This document shows positions 18,101 to 26,378 of a DNA stretch of 64,000 nt, piece after piece (positions within the stretch are counted from its first letter, which is position 1; each line of letters begins with the position of its first letter). The notes below the pieces were generated by a model, which saw nothing but the letters and a program-made list of their open reading frames with translations, did no database searches and was not told the origin of the DNA. A program made the translations under genes and the position numbers. The stretch is from NCBI GenBank assembly GCA_015056735.1, contig SVFT01000001.1:484613-548612 (forward strand), written 5' to 3'. The stretch is from Lachnospiraceae bacterium (GTDB lineage Bacteria > Bacillota > Clostridia > Lachnospirales > Lachnospiraceae).

Positions 18101-21100
18101 CGGGCCGGAGATCGAGCCGTTTATCCCGGAGATCATGTCCGACCCGAAGTATTTCAGAATCTTCTCCATCTATTCGGACGAGCGGTTTGCAGAGCAGATG
18201 GAGGCGTTTAAAAGAACGGTGATCCCGGCTGCCAAAGTGATGGCAGTCAATTATCAGCGCGTTCCCGCTTTTATCAGGGATCAGTTTATACACAATCTGA
18301 GAGACCGGTTCTTTCAGGAAGGCACCGACATCAAAGCCCTGCTGGCCAATGAGTACAATGCACTCCTAAAGTCCAATATCGCTATTTTCAATAAGTCGAT
18401 CCAGGAACGCATCGACAGGCTGAAGGACGGGAAAGAGACGAAATACAGCCCCATCGAAAAGTATTTTGACGCAGTCATGGAATCGATCCCCGAGAGCGTC
18501 CTTGAAAAGGATACCGATTACTATCGTTATCTGGGGGAGATCCTGCCCTTTATCCGGCAGAACGACCGTGCCCGGGAGGCGTTTCTTGCAGAGGCGGATT
18601 ATTCCGGGGTGGCCGCGGAGCGCATAGAGGCTGTTAAGACGGCATTCCGCCTTCGGACAAAAGGGCTCATCGCCCTGCGATCGGAACTTTCCGCGGATGA
18701 TATGCAGATGATCATTGATGAGTGTATCACAGCGGAGACCGCTACCCTCGAAAAGACCGAGCAGGCTGACAAGGCGCTTTCAGGGCGCCGGGATGCATGG
18801 CTATTTGTGGAGACGGAAAAAAGCCGCGGACGGGAGATCAGCAGGCGCAGGCAGGCACTTGTCAATGCCGCAGAGAGGCAGATCACGGAGCATGTTAAGG
18901 AAGCCGGCTCTGACGGCATGGCTGCAGAGCACGAAGCGATCCCGGCTAAACGCCTGAAACTTGCCACCTTCCGGCACCTTGCGCCCCGTATGAAGCTGCG
19001 TCCGTATCTGGATGCGGAGTTTGGTGAGGCGCTGAAGCTCCTCTCGTATGAGATGTATCTGACGGATGAGGAGCAGTTTACGCGGGAGGTCGAAGATCAG
19101 CTTGCGTACTTTAACGCGGCGGCGGATTGGGACAATAAGGTCATAGAAGAGCTGACTGCGCGGGGACTTCAGGATGATCGCGCGCTTGTCTGCGGGATCC
19201 ATGAGTATTTTTACGCAAAGCTTCATGATGGAGCGGTCAATATAGAGGCGCTTTATGCGGAACTGACCGGTCTTTTGAACGATGGGGACAAGCGGGCATA
19301 TCTGGCGAACTCCGAATCCGTTCTCGGAAGCATCTCCTATGATTCGCTAACGCAGTCCGAGCTGACGCCCTTTACCGTCATGAACAGGGAGCAGTTTACC
19401 GATCTGATTCGGACAGAAGGAACGGATGAGATGTACAAGGCATTTACGGCGCTTTCCGTAGAAGAACGTCAGGTATTTGCCATTGTTCTGAGCATCCCCG
19501 GTCTTGTGGGCGAGACGGATTCCCTGCCCGGCATGGAGTATGTGTATTCCAACATCGTATCCCGTAAGGCGATGTCGGATGCCCGCGGCGCCATCGGAAA
19601 CTTCAGAAACGGCGAACCGATCACGGCGCCGGTGGATTATGCCCTGGCGGCATCAAATCTGACGGTATATAACAGTGAAGGGGTCAAGACGGTGGATGAG
19701 CAGCGCTTTGCGGATGCGATGGCATTTGTCAATGTCGCAAGCTACATCAAGCAGAAGGCAAATGAGCCGGATCTGGCGCGCCTTGGCACGGCGCCGGAGC
19801 AGACCCTTAAGGATCTTGGCTATTCCTACGATCTGAATGTACAGACGGAAGCGGATTTTATCAATAAGGTAACCGCCATCGAGGATACCGATTCTGCCGC
19901 ATCGGCGACCAAGGAGCGCTTGAAGGAATTTGCCGACAAGAGCGCGGACAGGCTCCGCCTTTTGATCATGGTACTGCAGGATCGTACGATGTTTGATTAT
20001 ACGACCACCATCGGCTGGTATGACCGGAGAAAAGGGAAAGTGCACAGTTTTGTCAATGAAGGTGCACGTTCCGAATGGATGGCAGCCATGGGTGAGCAGG
20101 AGGATCACTGGCTTACAGAGCCCATTACGGGTGAGATGCTTCGAAGTGCTCTGGCGCAGCTTTACAGCTTCCAGATCAAGGATGATATCAGGCTGGGCAG
20201 GAAGATCACAAAAGATGACCTTGCGGAAGCAAGGAAAACGAAGGGCGACTGGGAACTCCTTGGCCGCGCCATGGATTTCGTGGATGAGCTGCACAATGAA
20301 AACCTTCGCATCAAAGCGATCCGGCATGCAAGCGACCGCAACATGATCTTAAAGAGCGGGAATGAAAAAGCAGTGTCGCTCTATACGGATCATGAGGATG
20401 AGGCGATGGATCAGAAGACGCTGGAGCAGATTCTGATCCGGCAGGCCAAAAGCGATGATGAGATTGCCTGCATCATAGGCTTTTTGCGCCTGTCGGAAGC
20501 GGAAAAATCCCTTTTCTTTACGGCGCTTTCGAGGCGTGATGTACTGGATATCTCCAAGCAGGATATCATGCTTGACCGTTTTGGGATGAAGGACAGAGAA
20601 TTCGCCAATGCGGCGGGACGGAACGAGCTCATCGATGTCTATATCAGAAACGGCAGGATCGATACGGACAGTGAACTTTATAAAAGGGCGTTTATGGGCT
20701 GCATTTCCACCCAGCTTGCGGACGATGTTGACTATGATGAGGTCCTGGGCCTGGAAGATACCCAGACCAATAAGTCATTCTTTAAGTTTACCCGCGGTAC
20801 GGCGATCGACTGGAAACTGTTTACCCGTGCCCTGCAGATCGTACATCGCGCCAATATGGAGAGAGACCAGTACCGGCAGGAGCAGATGCTGTCGGATACC
20901 TATACGGACGCCGTAAAGGAAGGCATATACCGGGGGGACTTCTCCCTGATGCGGGGCAATATCCATCATGCGGGAACGCGTTTTACCAGGTTCCTTGCGG
21001 GGCGCGTAGCGGATGAACTGATGGATCTGATCCCGGCTTCCATTCAGTTTGCGGTCCGTTCCCTCCTTCCGATCTCCTGGTCCAATGCAGTCAACGGATT

Positions 21101-22013
21101 AAAGCCCTTCGGGGCCGATGATGACGATGATTCCTTTGTGGGCAAAGTCGGCGAGATCGGCGAGATCGTATCCTATCCCAATGATTATCTGAATGAGGAT
21201 CCGATCATCAACAAAGGAATGAAAGCGCTGAAAAACGTTGATACGAGCGGATTCACCGGAACGGTGATGGATGCGGCGGAAACGGTGGGGGATGTGTCCG
21301 ATTACGTTACCAACGGCCTTGCCATCCTGCAGGCACTCAACAATGAGCGCAAGCTGATCGTGGCCAAGTGGGATGCGGAGGAGATGCATGATGAAAAGAC
21401 TCTGGCGGAGACGGTTGCAAAGATGACCGAGCAGGAGGATCCGGATCAGGAGATCCTGGCAAAATTCCTTGAGCAGAGCTGGAAGCAAACGGAAAGAGGC
21501 GTTAACCTTGGTTCCGATGAGTCGCAGGCACGTGATATCGACCGGACATTAAACGCGATTTCCGAGCTTCTCTCGGGGCCTGCGGAAGATGTGAATGAGG
21601 CCGTCGGACCCATCGTGGTAAAAGAGGCCGTACATCTTCTCAATTTTTTCAGAAGTTACTTCCACGACAGAAGCAACATCGCTGCTTTTTTTGCCGGCGA
21701 GGCAGAGGAAACAGCGACCATGGATGCTCTTCGAACAAACGGGATCACTTTAACGGAGGATCCCTCCGGCCTAAGCTTTATCTGCCGGGCCAGAGGGTTT
21801 GAAAACCTGACGGAAGCGGCATCCTTTGTGGGGATGAGCATTGCACAGTCCCTTCTTTTTGCGGCGTCCCGCTTCAACACCGGGCAGAAAGGGCTTAAGC
21901 TGATCGCCACGGTCGTTCTGGCCAATCTCGGATGCGGTGACTGTGTCGGGCAGTTAGGCGGTGAGGCGGCAGAAAAAGTATATGGCAGTCTTCTCGGCGA
22001 AGATCGTGGATAA
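15162..22013 (+). CDS. Giant 2283-residue protein of unknown function
   Basis: One uninterrupted frame of 2283 residues with an AGGGAG site ahead of its ATG. No family was recognised. It starts with a charged coiled-coil-like segment (about 1-55, Glu/Gln/Lys/Arg-rich) and has another near 300-345. The rest is mostly helical, rich in Glu, Arg, Ala and Leu, with many short motifs of acidic and basic residues. Near 1776 SEAEKSLFFTALSRRDVLD stands out, and near 1985 there is a GADDDDDSF acidic turn. The last ~60 residues are more hydrophobic (SIAQSLLFAASRF, KLIATVVLANLGCGDCVG) but no clear membrane span or signal peptide is seen. No HExxH protease motif, Walker A or toxin signature was found. Its base composition resembles the core genes. 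A link to the eCIS-type ATPase 13 kb upstream is possible but unproven. Confidence 0.85.
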   Translation: MQRHLTKEEQLKIQRDAIANLQQKQEQMGRTLEEKREAHQQSRDEEYGGVESLVRDQESMLQQREELGILKSKHDLTPTEAPPVEAKLSAGAPEGYGKIRRSRWNRQVKGELQEAQKRDAAIIARKRAFFEEEKVDYEAIQYALGTKEEQDTRSSSQYADIAYGTITRRTPDFLKVCKDGSQPPLTHYLHNLITIDPDTLNLQETKVLIDRYKELHAASHLIGEAQLDERGVIEQNPHAAWVFLMQCATDSLMASLNAMPDEQVDHDELARLYALSRRMNLVATALYASKSYHDQKKEIRDRLLEEEAVSEREAVAAELLTAREQERLARQELAEVRKDFIRTGRGEMRETADANWPLGDYAEAAIRVLGDRLTELPEKEFSAEVTQLARRLELNLWGIDRAVEQVATADTGAKAVFKSEIFKQLLRELLIRNVGDAILTESYATELVSQHTDRVMHMEKVEGEELAGRLDRLVASPEILQKIEKAKESCRYLTADVGSPALEEKLLTDREILSFALGVGENKDPEAVEGALLLMKENISESCGYIRKWASENMPGFEGRFTELFYRNYGDHILSKSLSETQEMLRNLKDSLRVVDPDLYAKVRSAEATRTQSGASHGAFAEDVSNVSRMKGALLCANELFGDSFKGYEDAIADAIVKIASSGAFEAFGLKAGCTKQDINNLSPSRMRLFVSELELRMLQNLEAWDGIRGVDEAELKRSLAEGLLQDTPEQFIAHIRERDDEARKDASFREVRIRQLLLGSDHLSKKAVFDYKKRTKSTAFHWFGNAESRQKRRQDRMKAGRTMRDAMLQEVSETTGRTRWEEALENMDRYLKAPVSEKKKIAGSLPKDAAFELWICDAETHLADRYAGAVQGLEIEAYRKALTPFMQMHIERQIVFFREVRAAGYDLKEGLPPALSDLYNRLLPMMNDETEDYTSTVREALKIYRSETGSEAHEKELDARALLVVETRERRIAILRKEGGPEIEPFIPEIMSDPKYFRIFSIYSDERFAEQMEAFKRTVIPAAKVMAVNYQRVPAFIRDQFIHNLRDRFFQEGTDIKALLANEYNALLKSNIAIFNKSIQERIDRLKDGKETKYSPIEKYFDAVMESIPESVLEKDTDYYRYLGEILPFIRQNDRAREAFLAEADYSGVAAERIEAVKTAFRLRTKGLIALRSELSADDMQMIIDECITAETATLEKTEQADKALSGRRDAWLFVETEKSRGREISRRRQALVNAAERQITEHVKEAGSDGMAAEHEAIPAKRLKLATFRHLAPRMKLRPYLDAEFGEALKLLSYEMYLTDEEQFTREVEDQLAYFNAAADWDNKVIEELTARGLQDDRALVCGIHEYFYAKLHDGAVNIEALYAELTGLLNDGDKRAYLANSESVLGSISYDSLTQSELTPFTVMNREQFTDLIRTEGTDEMYKAFTALSVEERQVFAIVLSIPGLVGETDSLPGMEYVYSNIVSRKAMSDARGAIGNFRNGEPITAPVDYALAASNLTVYNSEGVKTVDEQRFADAMAFVNVASYIKQKANEPDLARLGTAPEQTLKDLGYSYDLNVQTEADFINKVTAIEDTDSAASATKERLKEFADKSADRLRLLIMVLQDRTMFDYTTTIGWYDRRKGKVHSFVNEGARSEWMAAMGEQEDHWLTEPITGEMLRSALAQLYSFQIKDDIRLGRKITKDDLAEARKTKGDWELLGRAMDFVDELHNENLRIKAIRHASDRNMILKSGNEKAVSLYTDHEDEAMDQKTLEQILIRQAKSDDEIACIIGFLRLSEAEKSLFFTALSRRDVLDISKQDIMLDRFGMKDREFANAAGRNELIDVYIRNGRIDTDSELYKRAFMGCISTQLADDVDYDEVLGLEDTQTNKSFFKFTRGTAIDWKLFTRALQIVHRANMERDQYRQEQMLSDTYTDAVKEGIYRGDFSLMRGNIHHAGTRFTRFLAGRVADELMDLIPASIQFAVRSLLPISWSNAVNGLKPFGADDDDDSFVGKVGEIGEIVSYPNDYLNEDPIINKGMKALKNVDTSGFTGTVMDAAETVGDVSDYVTNGLAILQALNNERKLIVAKWDAEEMHDEKTLAETVAKMTEQEDPDQEILAKFLEQSWKQTERGVNLGSDESQARDIDRTLNAISELLSGPAEDVNEAVGPIVVKEAVHLLNFFRSYFHDRSNIAAFFAGEAEETATMDALRTNGITLTEDPSGLSFICRARGFENLTEAASFVGMSIAQSLLFAASRFNTGQKGLKLIATVVLANLGCGDCVGQLGGEAAEKVYGSLLGEDRG

Positions 22014-22026
22014 AAATTTCAGAAAA

Positions 22027-22056
22027 TAGACAATTCCACGGGTATTATGATAGAAT
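22027..22056 (+). promoter_or_regulatory. Promoter of the Hpt/HD-GYP/kinase cassette
   Basis: TAGACA (22027-22032), 18-base spacer and TAGAAT (22051-22056). The ten bases TAGACAATTC at its -35 also occur at 14244-14253 ahead of the GNAT-like gene, but no clear -10 follows there. Confidence 0.5.
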
Positions 22057-22073
22057 ATAAGATAATAATAAGG

Positions 22074-22101
22074 GGGGACTCTGTCAGATGACAGGTTCCC
22101 C
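22074..22101 (+). promoter_or_regulatory. Leader hairpin upstream of the Hpt gene
   Basis: GGGGA and CTGTC pair with GACAG and TCCCC around an AGAT loop, with a 2x2 internal bulge, between the promoter and the Shine-Dalgarno at 22113. No U-tract follows, so it is more likely an mRNA-stabilising or regulatory hairpin than a terminator. Confidence 0.4.
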
Positions 22102-22125
22102 GTATAACGATCGGAGGGAATGGCA

Positions 22126-22479
22126 ATGCTTGATCGGGCAGAACTTGCCAGGCACGATATCAACTACGAAGCCGGAATGAATCGTTTTATGGGTAAAGAA
22201 GCGTTGTTCGAACGATTCCTTCTGAAATTTCCAAGCGACCCAAGCTATGATGCTTTGGTCAAAGCCGTTGAATCGGGCGATTGCGGTGAAGCGTTTTCAC
22301 AGGCGCATACGCTGAAAGGCGTGACGGCAAACCTTGCACTGGACGGGCTTTTCAAAGTCGCGGATCAGGCTACGGAGGCGTTTCGCGCCGGAGATTTTGA
22401 AGCGGGCAAAGCTTTTCTCCCGCAGATTACGGACAGATACAATGATGTGATCGCGTTTCTGAAAGGGTTACAGGCATAA
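22126..22479 (+). CDS. Stand-alone histidine phosphotransfer (Hpt) protein
   Basis: A 117-residue four-helix Hpt domain. The phospho-accepting His lies in AHTLKGVTANLAL (His ~61), the canonical Hpt motif. The ATG at 22126 is preferred because GGAGGG lies 7 bases upstream; the ATG at 22120 is only one base from it. The gene is followed at 3 bases by a REC-HD-GYP gene and then a hybrid kinase-like gene, so it likely shuttles phosphate between them. The adjacent kinase lacks its own His, which makes this domain the probable phosphate carrier of the cassette (inference). Confidence 0.88.
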   Translation: MLDRAELARHDINYEAGMNRFMGKEALFERFLLKFPSDPSYDALVKAVESGDCGEAFSQAHTLKGVTANLALDGLFKVADQATEAFRAGDFEAGKAFLPQITDRYNDVIAFLKGLQA

Positions 22480-22482
22480 ACT

Positions 22483-23604
22483 ATGAAGACCAAGGTATTG
22501 ATTGTCGACGATGTAGCGATCAACCGGGATATTCTGAGCGAGATTTTTGCCAACACTTACGAGATCTTAGAGGCACATAACGGCAAAGAGGCATTGGAAA
22601 TACTCGGGCAGCATACGAAGGAAGACCTTGTAATGCTGCTCGATCTTGTTATGCCCGAAATGAACGGCTTGGATGTCTTGAAGGCCATGCGCCTATCGGG
22701 CCTGATCGATCGCGTTCCGGTTCTTTTTATCACGGGTGAGACTTCCGTAAAGTCGGAATCGGAGGCTTTTGAGTACGGAGCCAGCGATTTCATTCGAAAG
22801 CCGTTTGATCCGCGCATTGTCAAAAAGCGTGTTCAGAATATCGTAGAGCTATACCAGCATAAACGCCATCTGGAAGACCAGGTCAATGCGCAGATGGAAG
22901 TGTTAAAGGCGCAGTTTTCCATGCTCAAGCGTCAGGCGGAGCAGCTTCGCGAGAGCAATAACAGGATCATCGATATCCTGGGCAATGTCGTTGAGCACAG
23001 GAATCTGGAGAGCGGCGAGCATATCAAGCGCGTGAAGGAGTTTACCAAGATCCTCGCAAACAATATGATGGATTTGTATCCGGAGTACAACCTGACGCCC
23101 CATCGCGTCGATATCATCGTGCAGGCGAGTGCGCTTCACGATATCGGCAAGATCGCAATCCCGGACAGTATCCTGCTTAAGCCGGGCAAGCTCACACCTG
23201 CAGAGTTTGAGACAATGAAAGGCCATACAACACTCGGCTGTGAGTTTCTGAATCACATCGAAGGCGTTTGGAATGAAGAATACAAAGCAGTCAGCCATAT
23301 CATCTGTCGTCACCATCATGAGCGTTACGACGGAAACGGCTATCCGGACGGGCTTAAAGGGGATGATTTCCCGATCGAGGCTCAGCTTGTTTCGCTTGCG
23401 GACGTTTATGATGCGCTTGTCAGTGAACGATGCTACAAAAAGGCGTACAGCAAGAAAGCTGCCTACGATATGATCATGGGCGGCGAATGCGGCGTCTTTT
23501 CTCAAAAGATGCTAAAATGCTTCGAGGTATCCAGAAAGGAACTTGAGCATTTTAAAGATGAAACAGATCAAAAGTTTCAGAAGAGCAGGAGAAAGCGTGC
23601 ATGA
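22483..23604 (+). CDS. Response regulator with HD-GYP c-di-GMP phosphodiesterase domain
   Basis: A 373-residue two-domain regulator. The receiver domain (1-125) shows VLIVDDVAINR, the phospho-acceptor Asp54 in MLLDLVMPEMNG, and KPFDP. A short coiled coil (about 125-165) leads to an HD-GYP domain with HDIGKIAIPD (His219-Asp220), a CRHHHERYDGNGYPDGLKG stretch containing the GYP motif near 287, and SLADVYDALVS. Such proteins hydrolyse cyclic di-GMP when phosphorylated. It overlaps the downstream kinase gene by 4 bases. All metal-binding positions expected of an active HD-GYP appear present. Confidence 0.93.
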   Translation: MKTKVLIVDDVAINRDILSEIFANTYEILEAHNGKEALEILGQHTKEDLVMLLDLVMPEMNGLDVLKAMRLSGLIDRVPVLFITGETSVKSESEAFEYGASDFIRKPFDPRIVKKRVQNIVELYQHKRHLEDQVNAQMEVLKAQFSMLKRQAEQLRESNNRIIDILGNVVEHRNLESGEHIKRVKEFTKILANNMMDLYPEYNLTPHRVDIIVQASALHDIGKIAIPDSILLKPGKLTPAEFETMKGHTTLGCEFLNHIEGVWNEEYKAVSHIICRHHHERYDGNGYPDGLKGDDFPIEAQLVSLADVYDALVSERCYKKAYSKKAAYDMIMGGECGVFSQKMLKCFEVSRKELEHFKDETDQKFQKSRRKRA

Positions 23605-25043
23605 ATGAAAACAATGCCGTAAAGAATGCTTTTGACAGCGAGAGGATCGGATTTACCGCAGGGATCCTTCTGACGATTGCTACAGCTGCGGCGATCGCGT
23701 TCGAGGTCGTAAGCCGTTTTGCCGATAACGGATCGGCTATACATAATGCGGCTTTCCATATCGTTGTGCCCGGCCTGCTGGTTCTGACGGTGATCCTGTT
23801 TTGGACTTTCTATCTGCTGGATCGCAAGCATAAGCAACTGATGCAGCAAAAGCAGGCGCGTTACATCCAGTCTGTTGAGACTGTCAGGCAGCATTCTGTT
23901 TCCGTAGGAGATGCCAGGGATGACTATATCGCATACATCTCCAAGGATGTCAGGCGGTATGCGGCGGCTGCAAGAACCGGTGAGGAGTGGCTGATCCACC
24001 ATGCGGATGATCCGGATGCTGTTTTGGAGACGGCGACGCGGCTGCTTCATTCCACGATCTCCATGGAGTTCCTGATCCGGAACATAACCCATATCAGTGT
24101 ACTGGAAGCGCAGGGCTTTAAGCCGGCAAAGGATCTTGTTGATATCCACGGCGCGATCGAAGGGATCTATCCGGAGATCGAGCAGATCCTGGAAGGCCGT
24201 AAAGTGCATTTTTCGATCGGACAGGTCGATGTAACGCATCGTACTGCACTGGGGGATGTGGCAGCGATCCGGATGATCCTTGAAAATGTGATCGTCAATG
24301 CGATCGAATTCATCAAAGAAGACGGGAACATTACGCTTGGCGTAAAGGAACTGCCTTCGGAATCCGGCAATGCCGAATACTGTTTTGTGATCTCGGATAA
24401 CGGCGTCGGTATGAGCGCAACATATCTGGATCATGTTTTCACATTGGATGGCTGTGCGAGCGGCAATCTTCGCAAGGACTGCAGAGAGATCGGCCTGAAT
24501 ATGGCCGTCGCACGCAAGATGATCTATGAAATGGGCGGCAGTCTTCGCGCGGAGAGCGTAGAGGAACAGGGGACACACGTGTATATTACGATCCCCCTGA
24601 TGATGTATCAGCAGCTCGATGAAAACGAGATGTTTCTGGATGGCCTGCGGATACTTGTTGTCGAGGATAATGCGCTCAATATGGAGATCACGCAGTTTCT
24701 GCTGGAGGAAAAGGGAGCGATCGTAACACCGGCCGAGAACGGGCAGGTGGCTGTCGAGCTTTTCCGTACGTCGATGCCGGATACGTTCGACGTGATCCTG
24801 ATGGATGTCATGATGCCGGTCAAAGACGGTATCACGGCAACGCGTGAGATCAGAGCGCTTGAGAGGCGCGATGCATTCACTGTTCCGATCGTTGCGATGA
24901 CGGCGAACGGACGCGACGAAGATATTGAGAATGTTCTCAAAGCAGGTATGAGTGCGCACCTTATGAAACCGGTCAAGCCGGAAGAACTGTTCGGTGTGCT
25001 CCTGCAGTGCAAGAATTTGATCAGTGCCAACAGACAATCTTGA
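23601..25043 (+). CDS. Membrane hybrid sensor kinase-like protein lacking the phospho-accepting His
   Basis: A 480-residue protein: two membrane helices (about 18-38 and 52-73), a dimerisation-like helical region, an HATPase_c domain (N-box ENVIVNAIEF ~228-237, G1 DNGVGMS ~267) and a C-terminal receiver domain (VVEDNALN, acceptor Asp402 in ILMDVMMP, MKPVKPEEL). In hybrid kinases the H-box reads FLxxMSHEIRTP; here the aligned stretch is YIAYISKDVRRYA, with Lys115 where the His should be. Autophosphorylation on this domain should therefore be impossible. It may phosphorylate the Hpt protein two genes upstream, act as a phosphatase, or be a pseudo-kinase. The short periplasmic loop (~13 residues) suggests cytosolic or membrane sensing. 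Confidence 0.88.
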   Translation: MNENNAVKNAFDSERIGFTAGILLTIATAAAIAFEVVSRFADNGSAIHNAAFHIVVPGLLVLTVILFWTFYLLDRKHKQLMQQKQARYIQSVETVRQHSVSVGDARDDYIAYISKDVRRYAAAARTGEEWLIHHADDPDAVLETATRLLHSTISMEFLIRNITHISVLEAQGFKPAKDLVDIHGAIEGIYPEIEQILEGRKVHFSIGQVDVTHRTALGDVAAIRMILENVIVNAIEFIKEDGNITLGVKELPSESGNAEYCFVISDNGVGMSATYLDHVFTLDGCASGNLRKDCREIGLNMAVARKMIYEMGGSLRAESVEEQGTHVYITIPLMMYQQLDENEMFLDGLRILVVEDNALNMEITQFLLEEKGAIVTPAENGQVAVELFRTSMPDTFDVILMDVMMPVKDGITATREIRALERRDAFTVPIVAMTANGRDEDIENVLKAGMSAHLMKPVKPEELFGVLLQCKNLISANRQS

Positions 25044-25068
25044 TTTTTGAGGACTCCTTTAGTATATT
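25040..25068 (+). promoter_or_regulatory. Promoter of the plsX-acpP-rnc-smc-ftsY operon
   Basis: TTGATT (25040-25045), 17-base spacer and TATATT (25063-25068). Transcription would start near 25075, which makes an ATG at 25079 almost leaderless and supports the TTG start at 25100 for plsX. Confidence 0.5.
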
Positions 25069-25099
25069 TATTTAAGATATGCAGGAAGGAATACAGGCT

Positions 25100-26116
25100 T
25101 TGGAAGAGATCATACGTGTAGCGGTTGACGGTATGGGCGGTGATAATGCGCCGGCATCAACCGTCAAGGGCGCGATCGAAGCTCTGAAAGCAAGCAGTAA
25201 GCTTGAGATCTGGCTGCTTGGAACCGAAGAGGCGCTCACCGCTGAGTTAGCAAAATATACATATGACACGAACAGGCTTCATGTCGTAGCGACCACGGAC
25301 GTGATCGAGATGGCTGAGCCTCCTGTTATGGCGATCAGAAAGAAGAAGGATTCGTCCATCGTTCGCGGTATGCTGATGGTCAAGAACGGCGAATGCGATG
25401 CATTCGTTTCGGCCGGCAGCACGGGTGCCGTTCTTGTCGGAGGACAGGTTCTGGTCGGCAGGATCAAAGGCGTCGAGAGACCGCCGCTTGCTCCGCTGAT
25501 CCCAACCACGAAAGGGCCGGCGCTTCTTCTGGACTGCGGTGCCAATGTCGATGCAAGACCTTCTCATCTCGTACAGTTTGCCAAGATGGGTTCCATCTAT
25601 ATGGAGCATGTGCTCGGTGTTAAGAATCCCAGAGTCGGGATCGTTAACATCGGCGCGGAAGAGGAGAAGGGCAATGCGCTTGTAAAAGAGACATTCCCGC
25701 TTTTGAAAGAGTGCGAAGGGATCAATTTCATCGGAAGCGTGGAAGCACGTGAGATACCGCTTGGCGGTGCCGATGTGATCGTATGCGAGGCATTTACCGG
25801 AAACGTGATCATCAAGACGATCGAGGGTGTCGGGAAGGCGATGCTGTCGATGCTCAAGCAGGGCTTGATGGCGACTGTTCGAAGCAAGATCGGTGCATTA
25901 CTGGTCAAGTCTTCTTTGAAGGAAGCGATGAAGCCGTATGACCTCTCGGAATACGGCGGTGCGCCGCTTCTTGGCCTGACAGGACTTGTCGTTAAGACAC
26001 ACGGAAGTTCGAGTTACATAGAGATCCGTAATTCGATCCTGCAGTGTATCACGTTTTCGGAACAAAGAATAAATGAAAAGATCCGCGAAGAGATTGGCAT
26101 CAGACAGGCGGATTAG
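25100..26116 (+). CDS. plsX: Phosphate acyltransferase PlsX
   Basis: A ~338-residue PlsX, which makes acyl-phosphate from acyl-ACP for phospholipid synthesis. IRVAVDGMGGDNAP opens the fold, and GSTGAVLVGGQ, LLDCGANVDARP, NIGAEEEKGN and DVIVCEAFTGNVIIK are family motifs. I place the start at TTG 25100 (AGGAAGGA nine bases upstream); an in-frame ATG at 25079 lacks a site and adds seven residues. acpP follows directly, a common arrangement coupling acyl carrier and acyltransferase. Confidence 0.94.
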   Translation: MEEIIRVAVDGMGGDNAPASTVKGAIEALKASSKLEIWLLGTEEALTAELAKYTYDTNRLHVVATTDVIEMAEPPVMAIRKKKDSSIVRGMLMVKNGECDAFVSAGSTGAVLVGGQVLVGRIKGVERPPLAPLIPTTKGPALLLDCGANVDARPSHLVQFAKMGSIYMEHVLGVKNPRVGIVNIGAEEEKGNALVKETFPLLKECEGINFIGSVEAREIPLGGADVIVCEAFTGNVIIKTIEGVGKAMLSMLKQGLMATVRSKIGALLVKSSLKEAMKPYDLSEYGGAPLLGLTGLVVKTHGSSSYIEIRNSILQCITFSEQRINEKIREEIGIRQAD

Positions 26117-26125
26117 GGGGACATT

Positions 26126-26362
26126 ATGGAATTTGATAAGTTAAAAGAGATCATTGCGGAAGTACTCAGCGTGGACACGAACGAGATCCGTCCCGAGACG
26201 ACATTTATGGAAGACCTTGGCGCGGATTCACTTGATCTGTTCCAGATCATTATGGGCATTGAGGATGCTTTTAACATGGAGATCGCACCGGAAGCCGTTG
26301 AGAACATCAAGACGGTCGGTGAGGCGCTTGAGATGATCAAGAAAGCAGTCAGCGCTGATTAA
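26126..26362 (+). CDS. acpP: Acyl carrier protein
   Basis: A 78-residue ACP. The phosphopantetheine attachment Ser is in DLGADSLDLFQI (Ser35). Acidic, four-helix, full-length. Nine bases after plsX and before rnc, the standard Firmicutes order; serves fatty acid synthesis. Confidence 0.96.
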   Translation: MEFDKLKEIIAEVLSVDTNEIRPETTFMEDLGADSLDLFQIIMGIEDAFNMEIAPEAVENIKTVGEALEMIKKAVSAD

Positions 26363-26378
26363 ACGGCAGGAATACGGA

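Noticed and set aside
15162..22013. Frameshift or gene fusion in the giant frame
   Set aside because: Composition and codon use are even along the 6.85 kb, with no internal strong ribosome binding site plus start suggesting separate genes.
23577..25037. A 486-codon minus-strand frame opposite the hybrid kinase gene
   Set aside because: The + strand frame has clear HATPase and receiver motifs; the minus frame has none and no ribosome binding site.
25079..25099. ATG at 25079 as plsX start
   Set aside because: The promoter would place the transcript start only a few bases before it, and the good AGGAAGGA site serves the TTG at 25100.
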